The position numbers and the translations under genes are program-made. This document shows, piece after piece, positions 17,860 to 26,064 of a stretch of DNA of 49,712 nucleotides; the first letter of the stretch is position 1; each line of letters opens with the position of its first letter. The notes beneath the pieces are model-generated. The model made no database searches, had not been told where the DNA came from, and saw only the letters and a program-made list of their open reading frames with translations. The DNA comes from Antrihabitans stalactiti (GTDB taxonomy: Bacteria > Actinomycetota > Actinomycetes > Mycobacteriales > Mycobacteriaceae): assembly GCF_012932915.1 (NCBI RefSeq), contig NZ_VCQU01000020.1, forward strand, positions 1-49,712, read 5' to 3'.

Positions 17860-18216
17860 ATGAGCGACTTCGAACACCTTGCAGCACAGTACATCTCCGC
17901 ATGGAACGAAACAGACGCGGCCAAGCGCGACGCCGCGGTAGCGGAACTGTGGGCGGACGGCGCAACCTACACAGACCCGCTTGTCTCGGCTGTCGGCCAC
18001 GACGAGATCGCCGCCACCATCGGCGCCGTGCAAGCGCAGTTCGCGGGCTTTGAGTTTCGGCTCCTCGGACCGGTGGACGGTCACCACAACCAGGCTCGAT
18101 TCCAATGGGAACTCGGTCCGGCGGGTGGGGACGCCCCGATCATCGGCTTCGACGTCGTCGAACTCGACGCGCAGGGCCGCCTCACCCGAGTTCTCGGCTT
18201 CCTCGACAAGGTCTGA
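17860..18216 (+). CDS. NTF2-like / SnoaL-like small protein
   Basis: The 118-residue protein has the NTF2 cone-fold pattern: YISAWNETDAAKRDAAVAEL, then WADGATYTDPLVSAVGHDEI and a beta-sheet with RFQWELGP and VVELDAQGRLTRVLGF. Such proteins bind hydrophobic small molecules, and some are isomerases or cyclases; activity here is unassigned. It is divergent from the XRE regulator across a perfect palindrome, the common arrangement in which an MmyB-like regulator controls an adjacent small-molecule enzyme. Confidence 0.8.
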   Translation: MSDFEHLAAQYISAWNETDAAKRDAAVAELWADGATYTDPLVSAVGHDEIAATIGAVQAQFAGFEFRLLGPVDGHHNQARFQWELGPAGGDAPIIGFDVVELDAQGRLTRVLGFLDKV

Positions 18217-18229
18217 GCACCGCCGACCG

Positions 18230-18288
18230 CCGAGAGTGCACTTCTGGTCACAAATCACGACGAGCAGCGACGAAAACTGCACTCTCGG
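18230..18288. repeat. Inverted repeat between convergent genes, probable terminator or dispersed repeat
   Basis: CCGAGAGTGCA (18230-18240) pairs exactly with TGCACTCTCGG (18278-18288) across 37 nt, and flanking GC-rich bases partly extend the stem. It lies in the 86-bp gap between two convergent genes. The large loop is unusual for a simple terminator, so it may be a mobile palindromic repeat. Confidence 0.6.
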
Positions 18289-18302
18289 GGCGGCGGTACT
18301 GA

Positions 18303-18908
18303 TCAGCCGCGGACGCGGTAGCGCAGGTGGACCACACCGCCATCGCCTTCGAGGACGCGAAGCCGCTCGAGCTCGCGCTGCTGGATGCCGAGGTGCTCGA
18401 AGAGTCGCCGCCCGCCGCCGAGCAGTACGGGGACCAAGTGGATCTCGAGTTCGTCGATCAGCCCTTCTGGCAAAGCGCGCTGAGCGATGCCTGCGCCATG
18501 GACGACGACGTTCTTGTCACCGGCAGCTGCCTTCGCTGCGCGCATTGCCTCGCCGAGGTCGCTCACGTAGTGCACAAATGGCCAGTCGGCTGCCCAGTCG
18601 GGAGCCTCGCCTCGGCTGAGGACATAGATGGGAGCACCGTCATGGTGGTCGCCGCCCCAGCCGCGGGCGGGTTCGAAGGTCCCGCGGCCGACGACGACGG
18701 CACCGGTATGCATGAACTCGTCGTAGATCTGCCGGTTCACACCCTGTAGACGTGCTACCGCCGCCTCGTAGTCACCGTCGTCGGCGCCCGGGAAGATCCA
18801 TTCGTGCAGTCGCTCGCCGCCATCGCCGAGACCGTTCTCAGGGCTTTCGTTGGGTCCGGCAATGAAGCCGTCGAGGGACATGGACATGTACAGGACTGTT
18901 GACGACAT
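18303..18908 (-). CDS. Dihydrofolate-reductase-like (RibD C-terminal domain) protein
   Basis: A 201-residue protein beginning MSSTVLYMSMSLDGFIAGPN, the hallmark N-terminus of the DHFR-like family related to the reductase domain of RibD. Other conserved elements are AVVVGRGTFEPA, the NADPH-binding KNVVVHGAGIAQRAL and the C-terminal VPVLLGGGRRLFEHLG. It probably uses NADPH to reduce an unknown small molecule. I chose ATG 18908 because AGGAG precedes it; an upstream in-frame extension to 18938 lacks a good ribosome site. Confidence 0.87.
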   Translation of the reverse strand: MSSTVLYMSMSLDGFIAGPNESPENGLGDGGERLHEWIFPGADDGDYEAAVARLQGVNRQIYDEFMHTGAVVVGRGTFEPARGWGGDHHDGAPIYVLSRGEAPDWAADWPFVHYVSDLGEAMRAAKAAAGDKNVVVHGAGIAQRALPEGLIDELEIHLVPVLLGGGRRLFEHLGIQQRELERLRVLEGDGGVVHLRYRVRG

Positions 18909-18950
18909 CGGGCACTCCTTGTGTTGGTTCGATTTCACCTTCTGTCTGGA

Positions 18951-19571
18951 CTACGAACGGAATCGCCGAAATTCGACAGCCAACAGCGAGAGACCGACTC
19001 CAATGCGCCACACTGCGAGCGTGTCGAGTGCAAATCGCTCGGCCACGCCCGCGCCGAGACCGAAATGCCCATCGTCGACCAGCGCGACGGACCCAGCGAT
19101 CGCCACGACGATGAAGGTCGCGGTCCAGGCGGCCAGCGCTGGACGCGCGTGACCGAACGCGAGCAGCAACAACGCCATCGCACCTACGTGCGCGAGGAAG
19201 TAGGTGACGGCGGCGAGCTTGTGCAGGGTGGCATCGCCGTCGGAGGGGACCAGCCCGACCGCGACATTGGCCATTCCTGCAACGACGAGGAGCACGCACG
19301 CGACGGACCTTGCCGCAGTTCGCCCTTCACGCACGCACGCCAACGCAGCGGCTCCGGTCGCCGTAAGCACCCCGATCCCGATGAACGTCAGATTCATCCA
19401 CACCTGCGCGGGGGAGCGGGCGGTACCGAGATCGCTGATCAGGTGCTCGCGGACGTTGTACGGAGGACTCCACGTCGCGGCCACTGCCACACTCACTGGG
19501 AAGTAGAGGGCCGTCGCGACCCAGGAGGCGCCTGCGATCGTCGCGTAGCCGTGCTGCGTCAACCGCGTCAT
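18951..19571 (-). CDS. DUF998 integral membrane protein
   Basis: A 206-residue protein with about six hydrophobic segments and the DUF998 signature EHLISDLGTARSPAQVWMN (42-60), followed by VGLVPSD and HKLAAVTYFLAHVGAM. Function unknown; family members resemble rhomboid-free small membrane proteins of actinobacteria. It lies 42 bp upstream of the DHFR-like gene on the same strand and may share its transcript. The divergent APC permease starts about 108 bp away. Confidence 0.78.
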   Translation of the reverse strand: MTRLTQHGYATIAGASWVATALYFPVSVAVAATWSPPYNVREHLISDLGTARSPAQVWMNLTFIGIGVLTATGAAALACVREGRTAARSVACVLLVVAGMANVAVGLVPSDGDATLHKLAAVTYFLAHVGAMALLLLAFGHARPALAAWTATFIVVAIAGSVALVDDGHFGLGAGVAERFALDTLAVWRIGVGLSLLAVEFRRFRS

Positions 19572-19678
19572 ACGCGCAACCGTACAGACGTCGAGGTATC
19601 GCGAAGTTGCCTAAAATGCAACAATTGTCGCGATTGGGTATTTCCCACTCCCGGGCCGCATGGTTAGGGGATTTGCAG

Positions 19679-21154
19679 ATGTCGCAAACCGAAATCGTCA
19701 CGGCGTCACCTGATTCGGAATCAGCTCCGCTCAAGCGAGTGCTGGGTCCGGGCCTCCTGCTGTTGTTCATAGTGGGCGACATTCTCGGTGCAGGCGTATA
19801 CGCAGTCACCGGACAGATGATCGACAACGTCGGCGGAATGGCATGGTTACCATTCCTTCTCGCGTTCATCGTCGCGACGTTGACAGCATTCTCCTACCTG
19901 GAACTGGTGACGAAGTATCCGCAATGCGCAGGTGCGGCGCTGTATACGCAGAAGGCATTCGGCATCCATTTCGTCACCTTTCTGGTGGCGTTCACCGTCA
20001 TCTGCTCGGGAATCACCAGCGCGTCGACATCATCCAACGTAGTCGCGGGAAACCTGCTGGCTGGCTTACACGAAACATTCAGTAGCGCAGATGGACTGGG
20101 TTGGTTCGATGTACCGACAGGGTCGGCTGCGCAGCTCGGCGTTGCGCTCGGATTCATGATTTTGTTGGCACTGATCAATTTGCGCGGTGTCGGCGAATCG
20201 GTGAAGTTCAACGTCGTCCTGACGATCGTCGAAATGTCGGCGCTTGCCATCGTCATCGTCATCGGCTTCGTCGCAGCAGGACGCGGCACCGGCAACGGGG
20301 ATATCTCGAACCTGGTCGTGTTCGACGATCCGAACGAAAAGGGCTGGTTCCTCGCGGTCACGATCGCGACGACTATCGCGTTCTTCGCGATGGTCGGTTT
20401 CGAGGATTCGGTCAACATGGTCGAGGAGACGAAGAATCCGCAGAAGATTTTCCCGAAGGTCATGCTCTCTGGGCTCGGAATCGCGTGTGTGATTTACATG
20501 CTCGTCGCGGTCGCAGTGATCGCGGTACTGCCGCTGAACTACGACTCCGGAAGCGAAGGCATTCTGCTACACGTCGTGCGGATCGGCGCGCCGTCGATCC
20601 CGATCGACGAAATCTTCCCGTACCTGACCGTCTTCGCCGTGGCGAACACTGCGCTCATCAACATGCTCATGGCGAGCCGTCTTGTCTATGGCATGGCCAA
20701 GCAGGGCGTGCTGCCCAGGGCACTCGGCAAGGTTTTGCACGGTCGGAAATCGCCGTGGTCGGCAATCGTCTTCTCCACCGTGCTCGCGCTGCTGCTGATC
20801 ATCGTCGTCAACCGGCTGTCTAAGAACAACGTGGTCGGCGCCCTGTCCGGCACGACCGGACTCCTGCTGTTGTGCGTGTTCGCGGTCGTCAACGTTGCAT
20901 GCCTGATCTTGAAGCGGGCGGCCGACGAGGTGTTCTTCCGCGCGCCGGTGTGGGTGCCCGTGCTCGGCGCCGGGCTGTGCCTCTTCCTCGTCGGCCCGTG
21001 GGCACGCACGTCGACGCAGATGATCCAGTACAAGATCGCGGCCGCCATGCTCGGCATCGGAATTGTGCTGTGGGGGATCACCTATCTGATCAATAAGCGC
21101 GAGGGCCAGAAGGCGGGCGTCATCGACGTCGAACGCCTCAGCGAGGACGAGTAG
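19679..21154 (+). CDS. APC-superfamily amino acid/polyamine permease
   Basis: A 491-residue permease with about 12 membrane helices. The first helix has the APC signature GDILGAGVYAVTGQM; further on are SYLELVTKYPQCAGAALYTQ (helix 3) and ATTIAFFAMVGFEDSVNMVE (helix 6), followed by EETKNPQKIFP. This pattern fits secondary uptake of amino acids or amines. The substrate is not predictable. ATG 19679 gives the expected short cytoplasmic N-terminus. The stop overlaps the convergent SRPBCC gene by 17 bp. Confidence 0.88.
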   Translation: MSQTEIVTASPDSESAPLKRVLGPGLLLLFIVGDILGAGVYAVTGQMIDNVGGMAWLPFLLAFIVATLTAFSYLELVTKYPQCAGAALYTQKAFGIHFVTFLVAFTVICSGITSASTSSNVVAGNLLAGLHETFSSADGLGWFDVPTGSAAQLGVALGFMILLALINLRGVGESVKFNVVLTIVEMSALAIVIVIGFVAAGRGTGNGDISNLVVFDDPNEKGWFLAVTIATTIAFFAMVGFEDSVNMVEETKNPQKIFPKVMLSGLGIACVIYMLVAVAVIAVLPLNYDSGSEGILLHVVRIGAPSIPIDEIFPYLTVFAVANTALINMLMASRLVYGMAKQGVLPRALGKVLHGRKSPWSAIVFSTVLALLLIIVVNRLSKNNVVGALSGTTGLLLLCVFAVVNVACLILKRAADEVFFRAPVWVPVLGAGLCLFLVGPWARTSTQMIQYKIAAAMLGIGIVLWGITYLINKREGQKAGVIDVERLSEDE

Positions 21155-21539
21155 CGAGTCGCGCGATCCGAGGTAGCGCGACCGCCATGACCCCGAGATA
21201 GGGCGGCGCCCACAGCGGCACTCCGAAACTCAGGATGCAACCGGTATTCGTGGGGATCACCTCATGCCGAGTGGCCGGCACGCCGGCGACGCGCCACGCC
21301 CACGCCCGGCCGTCGGTGAACTCGCTGATCTCGAACGGTACGGGCACTCCCAGCGGCGTCCAGACCTTGCCGCGAGAGCCGAGCCGCAGCGGACCAGGCA
21401 CCTCGAGTTCGGCACGCGTCACCGACGGACCCCACTTCGGCCAGGCCTGCAGATCCACCAGCACATCCCACACCGCTTGCGGGGGCGCGGATATTGCGAG
21501 TTCGACTGTCGGCATCCGGTGCCGCAAACCCAAACGCAT
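21138..21539 (-). CDS. SRPBCC-family (polyketide cyclase/START-like) protein
   Basis: The 133-residue protein shows the helix-grip pattern: VELAISAPPQAVWDVLVDLQ, WPKWGPSVTRAEL, then RLGSRGKVWTPLGVPVPFEI. Such proteins bind hydrophobic ligands; the function is unassigned. Start ATG 21539 follows GAGAGG; an internal ATG at 21515 is a possible alternative. A 50-codon frame ends 2 nt before this start and may be coupled to it. Confidence 0.78.
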   Translation of the reverse strand: MRLGLRHRMPTVELAISAPPQAVWDVLVDLQAWPKWGPSVTRAELEVPGPLRLGSRGKVWTPLGVPVPFEISEFTDGRAWAWRVAGVPATRHEVIPTNTGCILSFGVPLWAPPYLGVMAVALPRIARLATRPR

Positions 21540-21541
21540 GC

Positions 21542-21694
21542 CTAGCCTCTCGCGACCGACGGCAGGTCCGTGCCGGCGGCGTAGCTTGCGAGCAGTTTCA
21601 CGCTGTCGGCTGTCGGAGTGTCTGGGGGAGCGGTGTAGACGAGCAGGGTTGGTAATTCGGGGACCTGGCTCCGGTGATCGTGTTTGTCTGGCAC
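21542..21694 (-). CDS. Possible small protein (50 aa) upstream of the SRPBCC gene
   Basis: From GTG 21694 a frame runs 50 codons to TAG at 21542-21544, two bases before the SRPBCC start. The translation includes ELPTLLVYTAPPDTPTADSV and ends in TDLPSVARG, a soluble and reasonably protein-like composition. I recognise no family and see no good ribosome site, and an in-frame TGA lies about 24 nt upstream of the GTG. Conservation in relatives would decide. Confidence 0.35.
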   Translation of the reverse strand: MPDKHDHRSQVPELPTLLVYTAPPDTPTADSVKLLASYAAGTDLPSVARG

Positions 21695-21737
21695 GAGGTC
21701 TACGGTATGTGCTCGCGGTCAACCAGATCGAGGTTCA

Positions 21738-22409
21738 TCACGTCTCGCAGCACTCGCAATCCGAGACATTCGGTGTGAAAGGCGGCGTCGGGCAGCAGGT
21801 GTCGCCACGCCAGGCGTTAAGACCTTCCTTCACGGCGATGACAGCGATGACCAGCGCGGCGATCGGATCGGCCCACGACCAACCGAAAAGAGCGTTGAGC
21901 AGCAGGCCGACGAGAAGGACCGCCGATAGGTACGTGCAGAGCAATGTTTGCTTGGAATCGGCGACCGCGGAGAGGGAGCCGAGTTCACGGCCGGCGCGAC
22001 GTTGAGCGAACGACAGCACCGGCATGACCGCCAGACTGACTGCGGCCAAACCGATTCCGATCGGCGAATGGGCTGCCTCGCCGAACCCTGCCAGTGCACG
22101 GACCGAATCGATGGTGACGTAGAGAGCAAGCGCGAAGAAGGAGAAAGCGATGATGCGCAGCGCAACCTTCTCGCGCGCTTCGGGGTCGCGTCCGGCGAAC
22201 TGCCACGCGACTGCGGCCGCAGAGGTCACTTCGATGACCGAGTCCAGCCCGAAACCGATCAACGCGGTCGAGGAAACGCGAGTTCCCTCGGTCAGTGCGA
22301 CGACCGCCTCGAGCACGTTGTAGGTGATCGTCGCAGCGACAAACCACTGAATCCGTTTAGCCAACACCGCACGCCGCTGCGGCGACGGCACGAAAACCTG
22401 TGCGGCCAT
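21738..22409 (-). CDS. Cation-diffusion-facilitator-type heavy-metal exporter
   Basis: A 223-residue membrane protein with about six helices, a size and layout close to small CDF-type transporters. TM segments carry NVLEAVVALTEG and GFGLDSVIEV, matching the CDF metal-site pattern with Asp/Glu in TM2 and TM5 (later SWADPIAALVIA). The C-terminus ends in a cysteine-rich tail (CCPTPPF and CECCET) that could bind soft metals. It starts one base into the stop of the CmtR-like gene (TGATG), so the two form a sensor-exporter operon, probably for Cd2+, Pb2+ or Zn2+. Confidence 0.82.
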   Translation of the reverse strand: MAAQVFVPSPQRRAVLAKRIQWFVAATITYNVLEAVVALTEGTRVSSTALIGFGLDSVIEVTSAAAVAWQFAGRDPEAREKVALRIIAFSFFALALYVTIDSVRALAGFGEAAHSPIGIGLAAVSLAVMPVLSFAQRRAGRELGSLSAVADSKQTLLCTYLSAVLLVGLLLNALFGWSWADPIAALVIAVIAVKEGLNAWRGDTCCPTPPFTPNVSDCECCET

Positions 22410-22738
22410 CAGCAGCAACCGTCGGTGTCGGCGGCCGGGCAGCATGCCGGATCGACGGCGAGGACCAGCCCGACCAGGTCGTCGAGGGCCTTGCCGATAC
22501 GTGGGTCCGCGAGTTCGTAGCGACTTCGCCTGCCCTCAGGGACGGCGACGACGAGGCCGCAACCACGCAGGCAGGCGAGGTGATTCGACAGGATTTGCCG
22601 AGTGACCCCGATCTTGTCGGCCAGCTCGGACGGGTAGCCCGGACCGGTGCGCAGGCTCAACAGAATCTGCGTGCGCGTCGAATCCGACAACGCGTACCCG
22701 AACCGCGACAGCGCGTCTCTGTGGATCAGGGTCTCCAT
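22409..22738 (-). CDS. CmtR-like ArsR-family metal-sensing repressor
   Basis: The 109-residue winged-helix repressor has the CmtR hallmark C-x3-C in the recognition helix: Cys56 and Cys60 in LACLRGCGLV, which correspond to the Cd/Pb ligands Cys57 and Cys61 of M. tuberculosis CmtR. The C-terminal CC at 99-100 sits near the third ligand (Cys102), and a further CC ends the protein. It therefore probably senses Cd2+ or Pb2+ and derepresses the following CDF exporter. Palindromes at 22748-22781 are the likely operator. Confidence 0.88.
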   Translation of the reverse strand: METLIHRDALSRFGYALSDSTRTQILLSLRTGPGYPSELADKIGVTRQILSNHLACLRGCGLVVAVPEGRRSRYELADPRIGKALDDLVGLVLAVDPACCPAADTDGCC

Positions 22739-22747
22739 GCGACGATA

Positions 22748-22781
22748 GTACAGCGGATTCTGTATTCAGAACAGGCTGTAC
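22748..22781. promoter_or_regulatory. Nested dyads upstream of the CmtR-like gene (putative operator)
   Basis: TTCTG (22758-22762) and CAGAA (22767-22771) form an inner dyad, enclosed by GTACAG (22748-22753) and CTGTAC (22776-22781). They start 10 bp upstream of the repressor start codon, an expected position for an autoregulatory ArsR site. Confidence 0.6.
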
Positions 22782-22911
22782 CGATTCGCTTGGCGCTGTT
22801 GAGTCCAGCAGAGTGATTTTGCGAGGAGGTGTCGTATTGGCGGTCCGGTGTTCGTAGTCCTGGTGAGAGGCTGCCAAACAGGGGAGCCCCACCGGGAAAG
22901 GAACCGCAGCA

Positions 22912-23520
22912 ATGAAACTGACGACCATCACGCAGATGACCATCGACGGAGTGGTGCAGGGCAACGGTGGAGCATCGGAGGAAGACCGCAAGAACGGTTT
23001 CGTGCGTGGTGGATGGGCATTGGGAGCCGGCGACGACGAGACCAGGGCAACGATCGCCCGGACCTACCAGCGCGCCGATGCGTTTCTGTTCGGCCGCCGG
23101 ACCTACGACCTGTTTCTCAGTTCCTGGGGAACGCTCGACCAGTTGCGGGCGCACCCCATCGGCGTGGCGTTGAATAACGCGCCCAAGTACGTCGCATCGA
23201 CGACGCTCACCGATCCGACCTGGCCGGACACGACGGTCCTCGACGGTGACCTCGCAACGGCGATTCGCGAGCTGAAGGCCAAGCCGGGTGGCGAGTTGCA
23301 GGTGCACGGGAGCGGCACCCTGGTCCGATGGTTGCTCGAAAACGACCTGGTCGACGAGATGACCCTCCTCGTCGTCCCCGTGATTCTCGGTCAAGGCACG
23401 CGACTCTTCCCCGAGAACGGCTCGGACATCGCGCTCGAACTGCTCGACTCGCGAGTCGACTCCAGGGGCGTGACAACCCAGGTCTTCCGACCTAAGCGCT
23501 CACAGATTGCTTACCGCTGA
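22912..23520 (+). CDS. Dihydrofolate-reductase-like (RibD C-terminal domain) protein
   Basis: A 202-residue protein starting MKLTTITQMTIDGVVQGNGG, with ADAFLFGRRTYDLF (NADPH site 1), LQVHGSGTLVRWLLENDLVD and VPVILGQGTRLFPENG. It belongs to the same superfamily as the 18303-18908 gene but is a distant member. It should be an NADPH-dependent reductase of unknown substrate. AAAGGAACC precedes the ATG at good spacing. It is divergent from the metal-sensor operon and convergent with msrA. Confidence 0.87.
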   Translation: MKLTTITQMTIDGVVQGNGGASEEDRKNGFVRGGWALGAGDDETRATIARTYQRADAFLFGRRTYDLFLSSWGTLDQLRAHPIGVALNNAPKYVASTTLTDPTWPDTTVLDGDLATAIRELKAKPGGELQVHGSGTLVRWLLENDLVDEMTLLVVPVILGQGTRLFPENGSDIALELLDSRVDSRGVTTQVFRPKRSQIAYR

Positions 23521-23539
23521 CGAACCCCTGCCCGTCGTT

Positions 23540-24052
23540 CTAGCCGGAGGTGGTCGCGCGCTTCGGCAGCTTCCATCCCGGCCGGACGAAGTGGCAGGTG
23601 TATCCCTCGGGGTATCGCAGCAGGTAATCCTGATGCTCGGGCTCGGCCTCCCAGAAGTCGCTTGCCGCAGTCACTTCCGTCACGACCTTGCCCGGCCACA
23701 GACCGGACGCGTCGACGTCGGCGATCGTGTCCAGTGCGACCTGCTTCTGCTCGTCATCGACGTAGAAGATGGCCGACCGGTAGCTCGTGCCGATGTCGTT
23801 GCCCTGACGGTTCTTCGTCGTCGGATCGTGAATCTGGAAAAAGAACTCCAACAGGGTCCGGTAGTCGGTGCGCTCGTCGTCGTAGATGATCTCGATCGCC
23901 TCGGCGTGAGTGCCGTGGTTGCGATACGTCGCGTTCGGGTTGGTGCCACCGGTGTAGCCGACTCGCGTCGACAGAACACCGGGCTGCTTCCGCACGAGGT
24001 CCTCGACGCCCCAGAAGCATCCGCCAGCGAGAATCGCGGTCTTGGTGGTCAT
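23540..24052 (-). CDS. msrA: Peptide methionine sulfoxide reductase MsrA
   Basis: A 170-residue full-length MsrA that reduces methionine-S-sulfoxide in proteins. The catalytic motif is GGCFWG with Cys12 as nucleophile; downstream are TRVGYTGG, the substrate pocket [20 protein letters not shown] and a late Cys in YTCHFV (about 156) that may resolve the disulfide. The ATG at 24052 follows GGAGGAG. It is a stand-alone gene; the reductant is presumably thioredoxin or mycoredoxin. Confidence 0.95.
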   Translation of the reverse strand: MTTKTAILAGGCFWGVEDLVRKQPGVLSTRVGYTGGTNPNATYRNHGTHAEAIEIIYDDERTDYRTLLEFFFQIHDPTTKNRQGNDIGTSYRSAIFYVDDEQKQVALDTIADVDASGLWPGKVVTEVTAASDFWEAEPEHQDYLLRYPEGYTCHFVRPGWKLPKRATTSG

Positions 24053-24384
24053 ATTTCTCCTCCCAGTTGGACTGAGTACAACGATCAATCGTGCCCCGAT
24101 CATCCCGGCAATGCCATGGTGCTCGCGTGATCGTCGAAATAGGGGGAAGAAGTTCGAGTTGATCATCGATCCAGGACAGGACTCAGCAGATGGCCAAGCA
24201 GGTCGACGGCGGTCCCGGCTCTGTCGTCGATCTCATCGACGATGCTGTCGCCGCCCTCGCCAGCACCTGACGGTGGGTCTACCGACAGTTCATCGGATGA
24301 CGTTGTGCCCTTGGTTGGCATTGGCACCCAGGCCACGCTCGAGGGTGTTGATGCTGGATCGAAAAAGTCGAGAGGACAAGAAAT
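24053..24384. other. Intergenic region of 332 bp
   Basis: This gap holds the divergent msrA promoter side. A 26-codon frame at 24190-24270 ([10 protein letters not shown]...VAALAST) is too short to call. Just before the next ATG (24385) is a ribosome-site-like GAGGACAAG. I see no tRNA or repeat. Confidence 0.5.
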
Positions 24385-24723
24385 ATGAAGACGCTGTCGG
24401 AATCGTTGATGGATCTCGCAGAACGAGTGAAGAAGTTCGAGGAGTCCTCCGCCGAGATGCGTGAGAAGAACCGAGCCACCATGCAGGCACGGAAAGAGGA
24501 ACTGACCTCGACCATCGAGCGCGAAGGGAGCGAGCTGGAAAAGACCGCCGCAGAATTGCGGGAGGCCGCGCAGAGTTGGTGGTCGGACACGCGGGAGGCA
24601 CTCGAGCACCAGATCGGTGTGATGCGAGCAGACTTCGAGAAGTGGCAAGCCGACATCAAAGCTCAACGCGCAGAGCGTGCCAGCGGGGACGGCAAGACAG
24701 CTGAACCGATCAGCCGAAGCTGA
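24385..24723 (+). CDS. Coiled-coil hypothetical protein
   Basis: A 112-residue protein almost wholly alpha-helical and highly charged. Heptad-like spacing runs across residues about 5-95, for example LAERVKKFEESSAEMREKN and TIEREGSELEKTAAELREAA. No cysteines, no signal peptide. It may be a small structural or stress protein. I know no function. The ATG at 24385 follows GAGGAC. A GC-rich hairpin 27-60 bp after the stop is its terminator. Confidence 0.65.
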   Translation: MKTLSESLMDLAERVKKFEESSAEMREKNRATMQARKEELTSTIEREGSELEKTAAELREAAQSWWSDTREALEHQIGVMRADFEKWQADIKAQRAERASGDGKTAEPISRS

Positions 24724-24750
24724 GCAAGCCAAGGTCCGTCTTCGGACAAA

Positions 24751-24783
24751 GCCGTGCCTGCGCAACGGATGCGCGGGCACGGC
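24751..24783. terminator. Hairpin terminator after the coiled-coil gene
   Basis: A 14-bp stem (24751-24764 and 24770-24783, one T/G wobble position) around the loop acgga. The GC-rich stem has no T-run after it, as is common in actinobacteria. Confidence 0.7.
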
Positions 24784-24838
24784 TCAGGTCGTTGCCGCAC
24801 ACGGTGGTCTCGCACCGGCGTCGCGTAACGTCACGATC

Positions 24839-25354
24839 GTGACGAGTGCGGAACTACTGGTCGATGGATTCGGTCGTATTCGCGATGTTGTGCATCGTGC
24901 CGTAGATGGGCTTTCGCCGGACCTGTTGACAGCCCGAGTGGACGGTTCGGCGAACTCGATCGCCTGGCTCGTGTGGCACCTCACCCGCGTGCAGGACGAT
25001 CACATTGCCGACGCGGCGGGCAGCGATCAGGTGTGGACCACCGACGGCTGGTTCGAGCGTTTCGCGTTGCCCTTCGACGCCGCAGCGACCGGGTACGGTC
25101 ACAGCAGCGACGATGTGGACGCAACGCGGGTCACGTCTGGCGACCTACTTACTGGCTATCACGATGCGGTGCACCAGCGCACCGTCCGCTATGTCGAAAC
25201 ACTCAGCGATGACGACCTCACCAGAATCGTCGACCGCCGATGGGACCCACCGGTCACGCTGGCTGTACGCCTGGTGAGCGTGCTCTCCGACGATCTCCAG
25301 CACGCCGGTCAGGCCGCATTCGTGCGCGGCATCATCGAACGACAGGTTCGCTGA
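24839..25354 (+). CDS. DinB/DUF664-family protein
   Basis: The 171-residue protein begins at GTG with a four-helix DinB-like pattern. It has SIAWLVWHLTRVQDDHIAD, whose His-x-x-x-x-x-Asp/His spacing fits the metal site of DinB-like hydrolases and thiol transferases, and a late DDLQHAGQAAFVRGIIE that supplies the third His. Actinobacterial members often use mycothiol or related thiols, but this one is not characterised. No good ribosome site is seen before GTG 24839. Confidence 0.7.
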   Translation: MTSAELLVDGFGRIRDVVHRAVDGLSPDLLTARVDGSANSIAWLVWHLTRVQDDHIADAAGSDQVWTTDGWFERFALPFDAAATGYGHSSDDVDATRVTSGDLLTGYHDAVHQRTVRYVETLSDDDLTRIVDRRWDPPVTLAVRLVSVLSDDLQHAGQAAFVRGIIERQVR

Positions 25355-25387
25355 CGGCACACGCTCGGACATTTGCAGGCACGCGAT

Positions 25388-25407
25388 ACTATGTACCACG
25401 ACATAGT
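25388..25407. promoter_or_regulatory. TetR operator upstream of the LmrA/YxaF-like regulator
   Basis: ACTATGT and ACATAGT (7-bp perfect arms, 6-bp spacer) lie 22-41 bp upstream of the GTG start of the regulator. A related dyad is found upstream of the transporter at 26065-26082. Confidence 0.75.
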
Positions 25408-25428
25408 TGTGTGAGGAGCAGTGGCGCT

Positions 25429-25998
25429 GTGGGTCGACGGTCGGATGTCCGCGAGAACATGCTTGTCAGCGCGATCATGCTCTTTCGGCGGCGCGGAATC
25501 GACGGTACCTCCATCGGCGACGTGATCGCGTTTGCCGACGCGCCCCGCGGATCGATCTACCACCACTTTCCAGGCGGGAAGCCACAACTCGCGGAAGAAG
25601 CAACAAGACGTGCTGGGGCGGCCATCAGCGCGGAGATCTCCCGGCAACTCACTGCCGACGGGCCGATGGCAACCATCGCCTCCGTCGTCGACCTGTTCCG
25701 CAAAGAACTCGAGAGCTCCGACTTCGAATCGGGGTGCCCGATCGGTGCGGGCGCCCTCGAGGGCGGCGGTACGCCGGGCGCACGCACTGCGGCGGGGGAG
25801 TCGTTCACGGCCTGGGAATCGGTGATATCCGCCGGACTGTGGCAGCACGGCATCGCGCTCGATCGAGCAGAATCCCTGGCCTCCATGGTAATTGCGGCGA
25901 TCGAAGGCGCCATCATGCTCGCGAAAGCGCAGCGCAGCACGCATGCGCTCGATCGTGTGGAAACCGAACTCACGATGCTTCTGAGCGGACTGCTATAG
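25429..25998 (+). CDS. TetR-family regulator, LmrA/YxaF-like
   Basis: A 189-residue regulator starting at GTG 25429 (GAGGAG upstream). HTH is at about 24-50 (GTSIGDVIAFADAPRGSIYH), directly followed by HFPGGKPQLAEEATRRAG, characteristic of the LmrA/YxaF branch that represses drug or flavonoid-responsive exporters. The C-terminal ligand domain has the conserved GCPIGAGALEGG. It sits upstream of a 14-helix MFS exporter and has its own operator, so it should be the local repressor of that pump. Confidence 0.88.
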   Translation: MGRRSDVRENMLVSAIMLFRRRGIDGTSIGDVIAFADAPRGSIYHHFPGGKPQLAEEATRRAGAAISAEISRQLTADGPMATIASVVDLFRKELESSDFESGCPIGAGALEGGGTPGARTAAGESFTAWESVISAGLWQHGIALDRAESLASMVIAAIEGAIMLAKAQRSTHALDRVETELTMLLSGLL

Positions 25999-26064
25999 CC
26001 CGTTTGTGACCGCGGTCACGTTCCTCGGTCACTGAAGGTCCCGCCACATTCGCTGGGCGATTCT

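Noticed and set aside
24190-24270. 26-codon frame after msrA
   Set aside because: Too short, no upstream conservation signal and no neighbour coupling.
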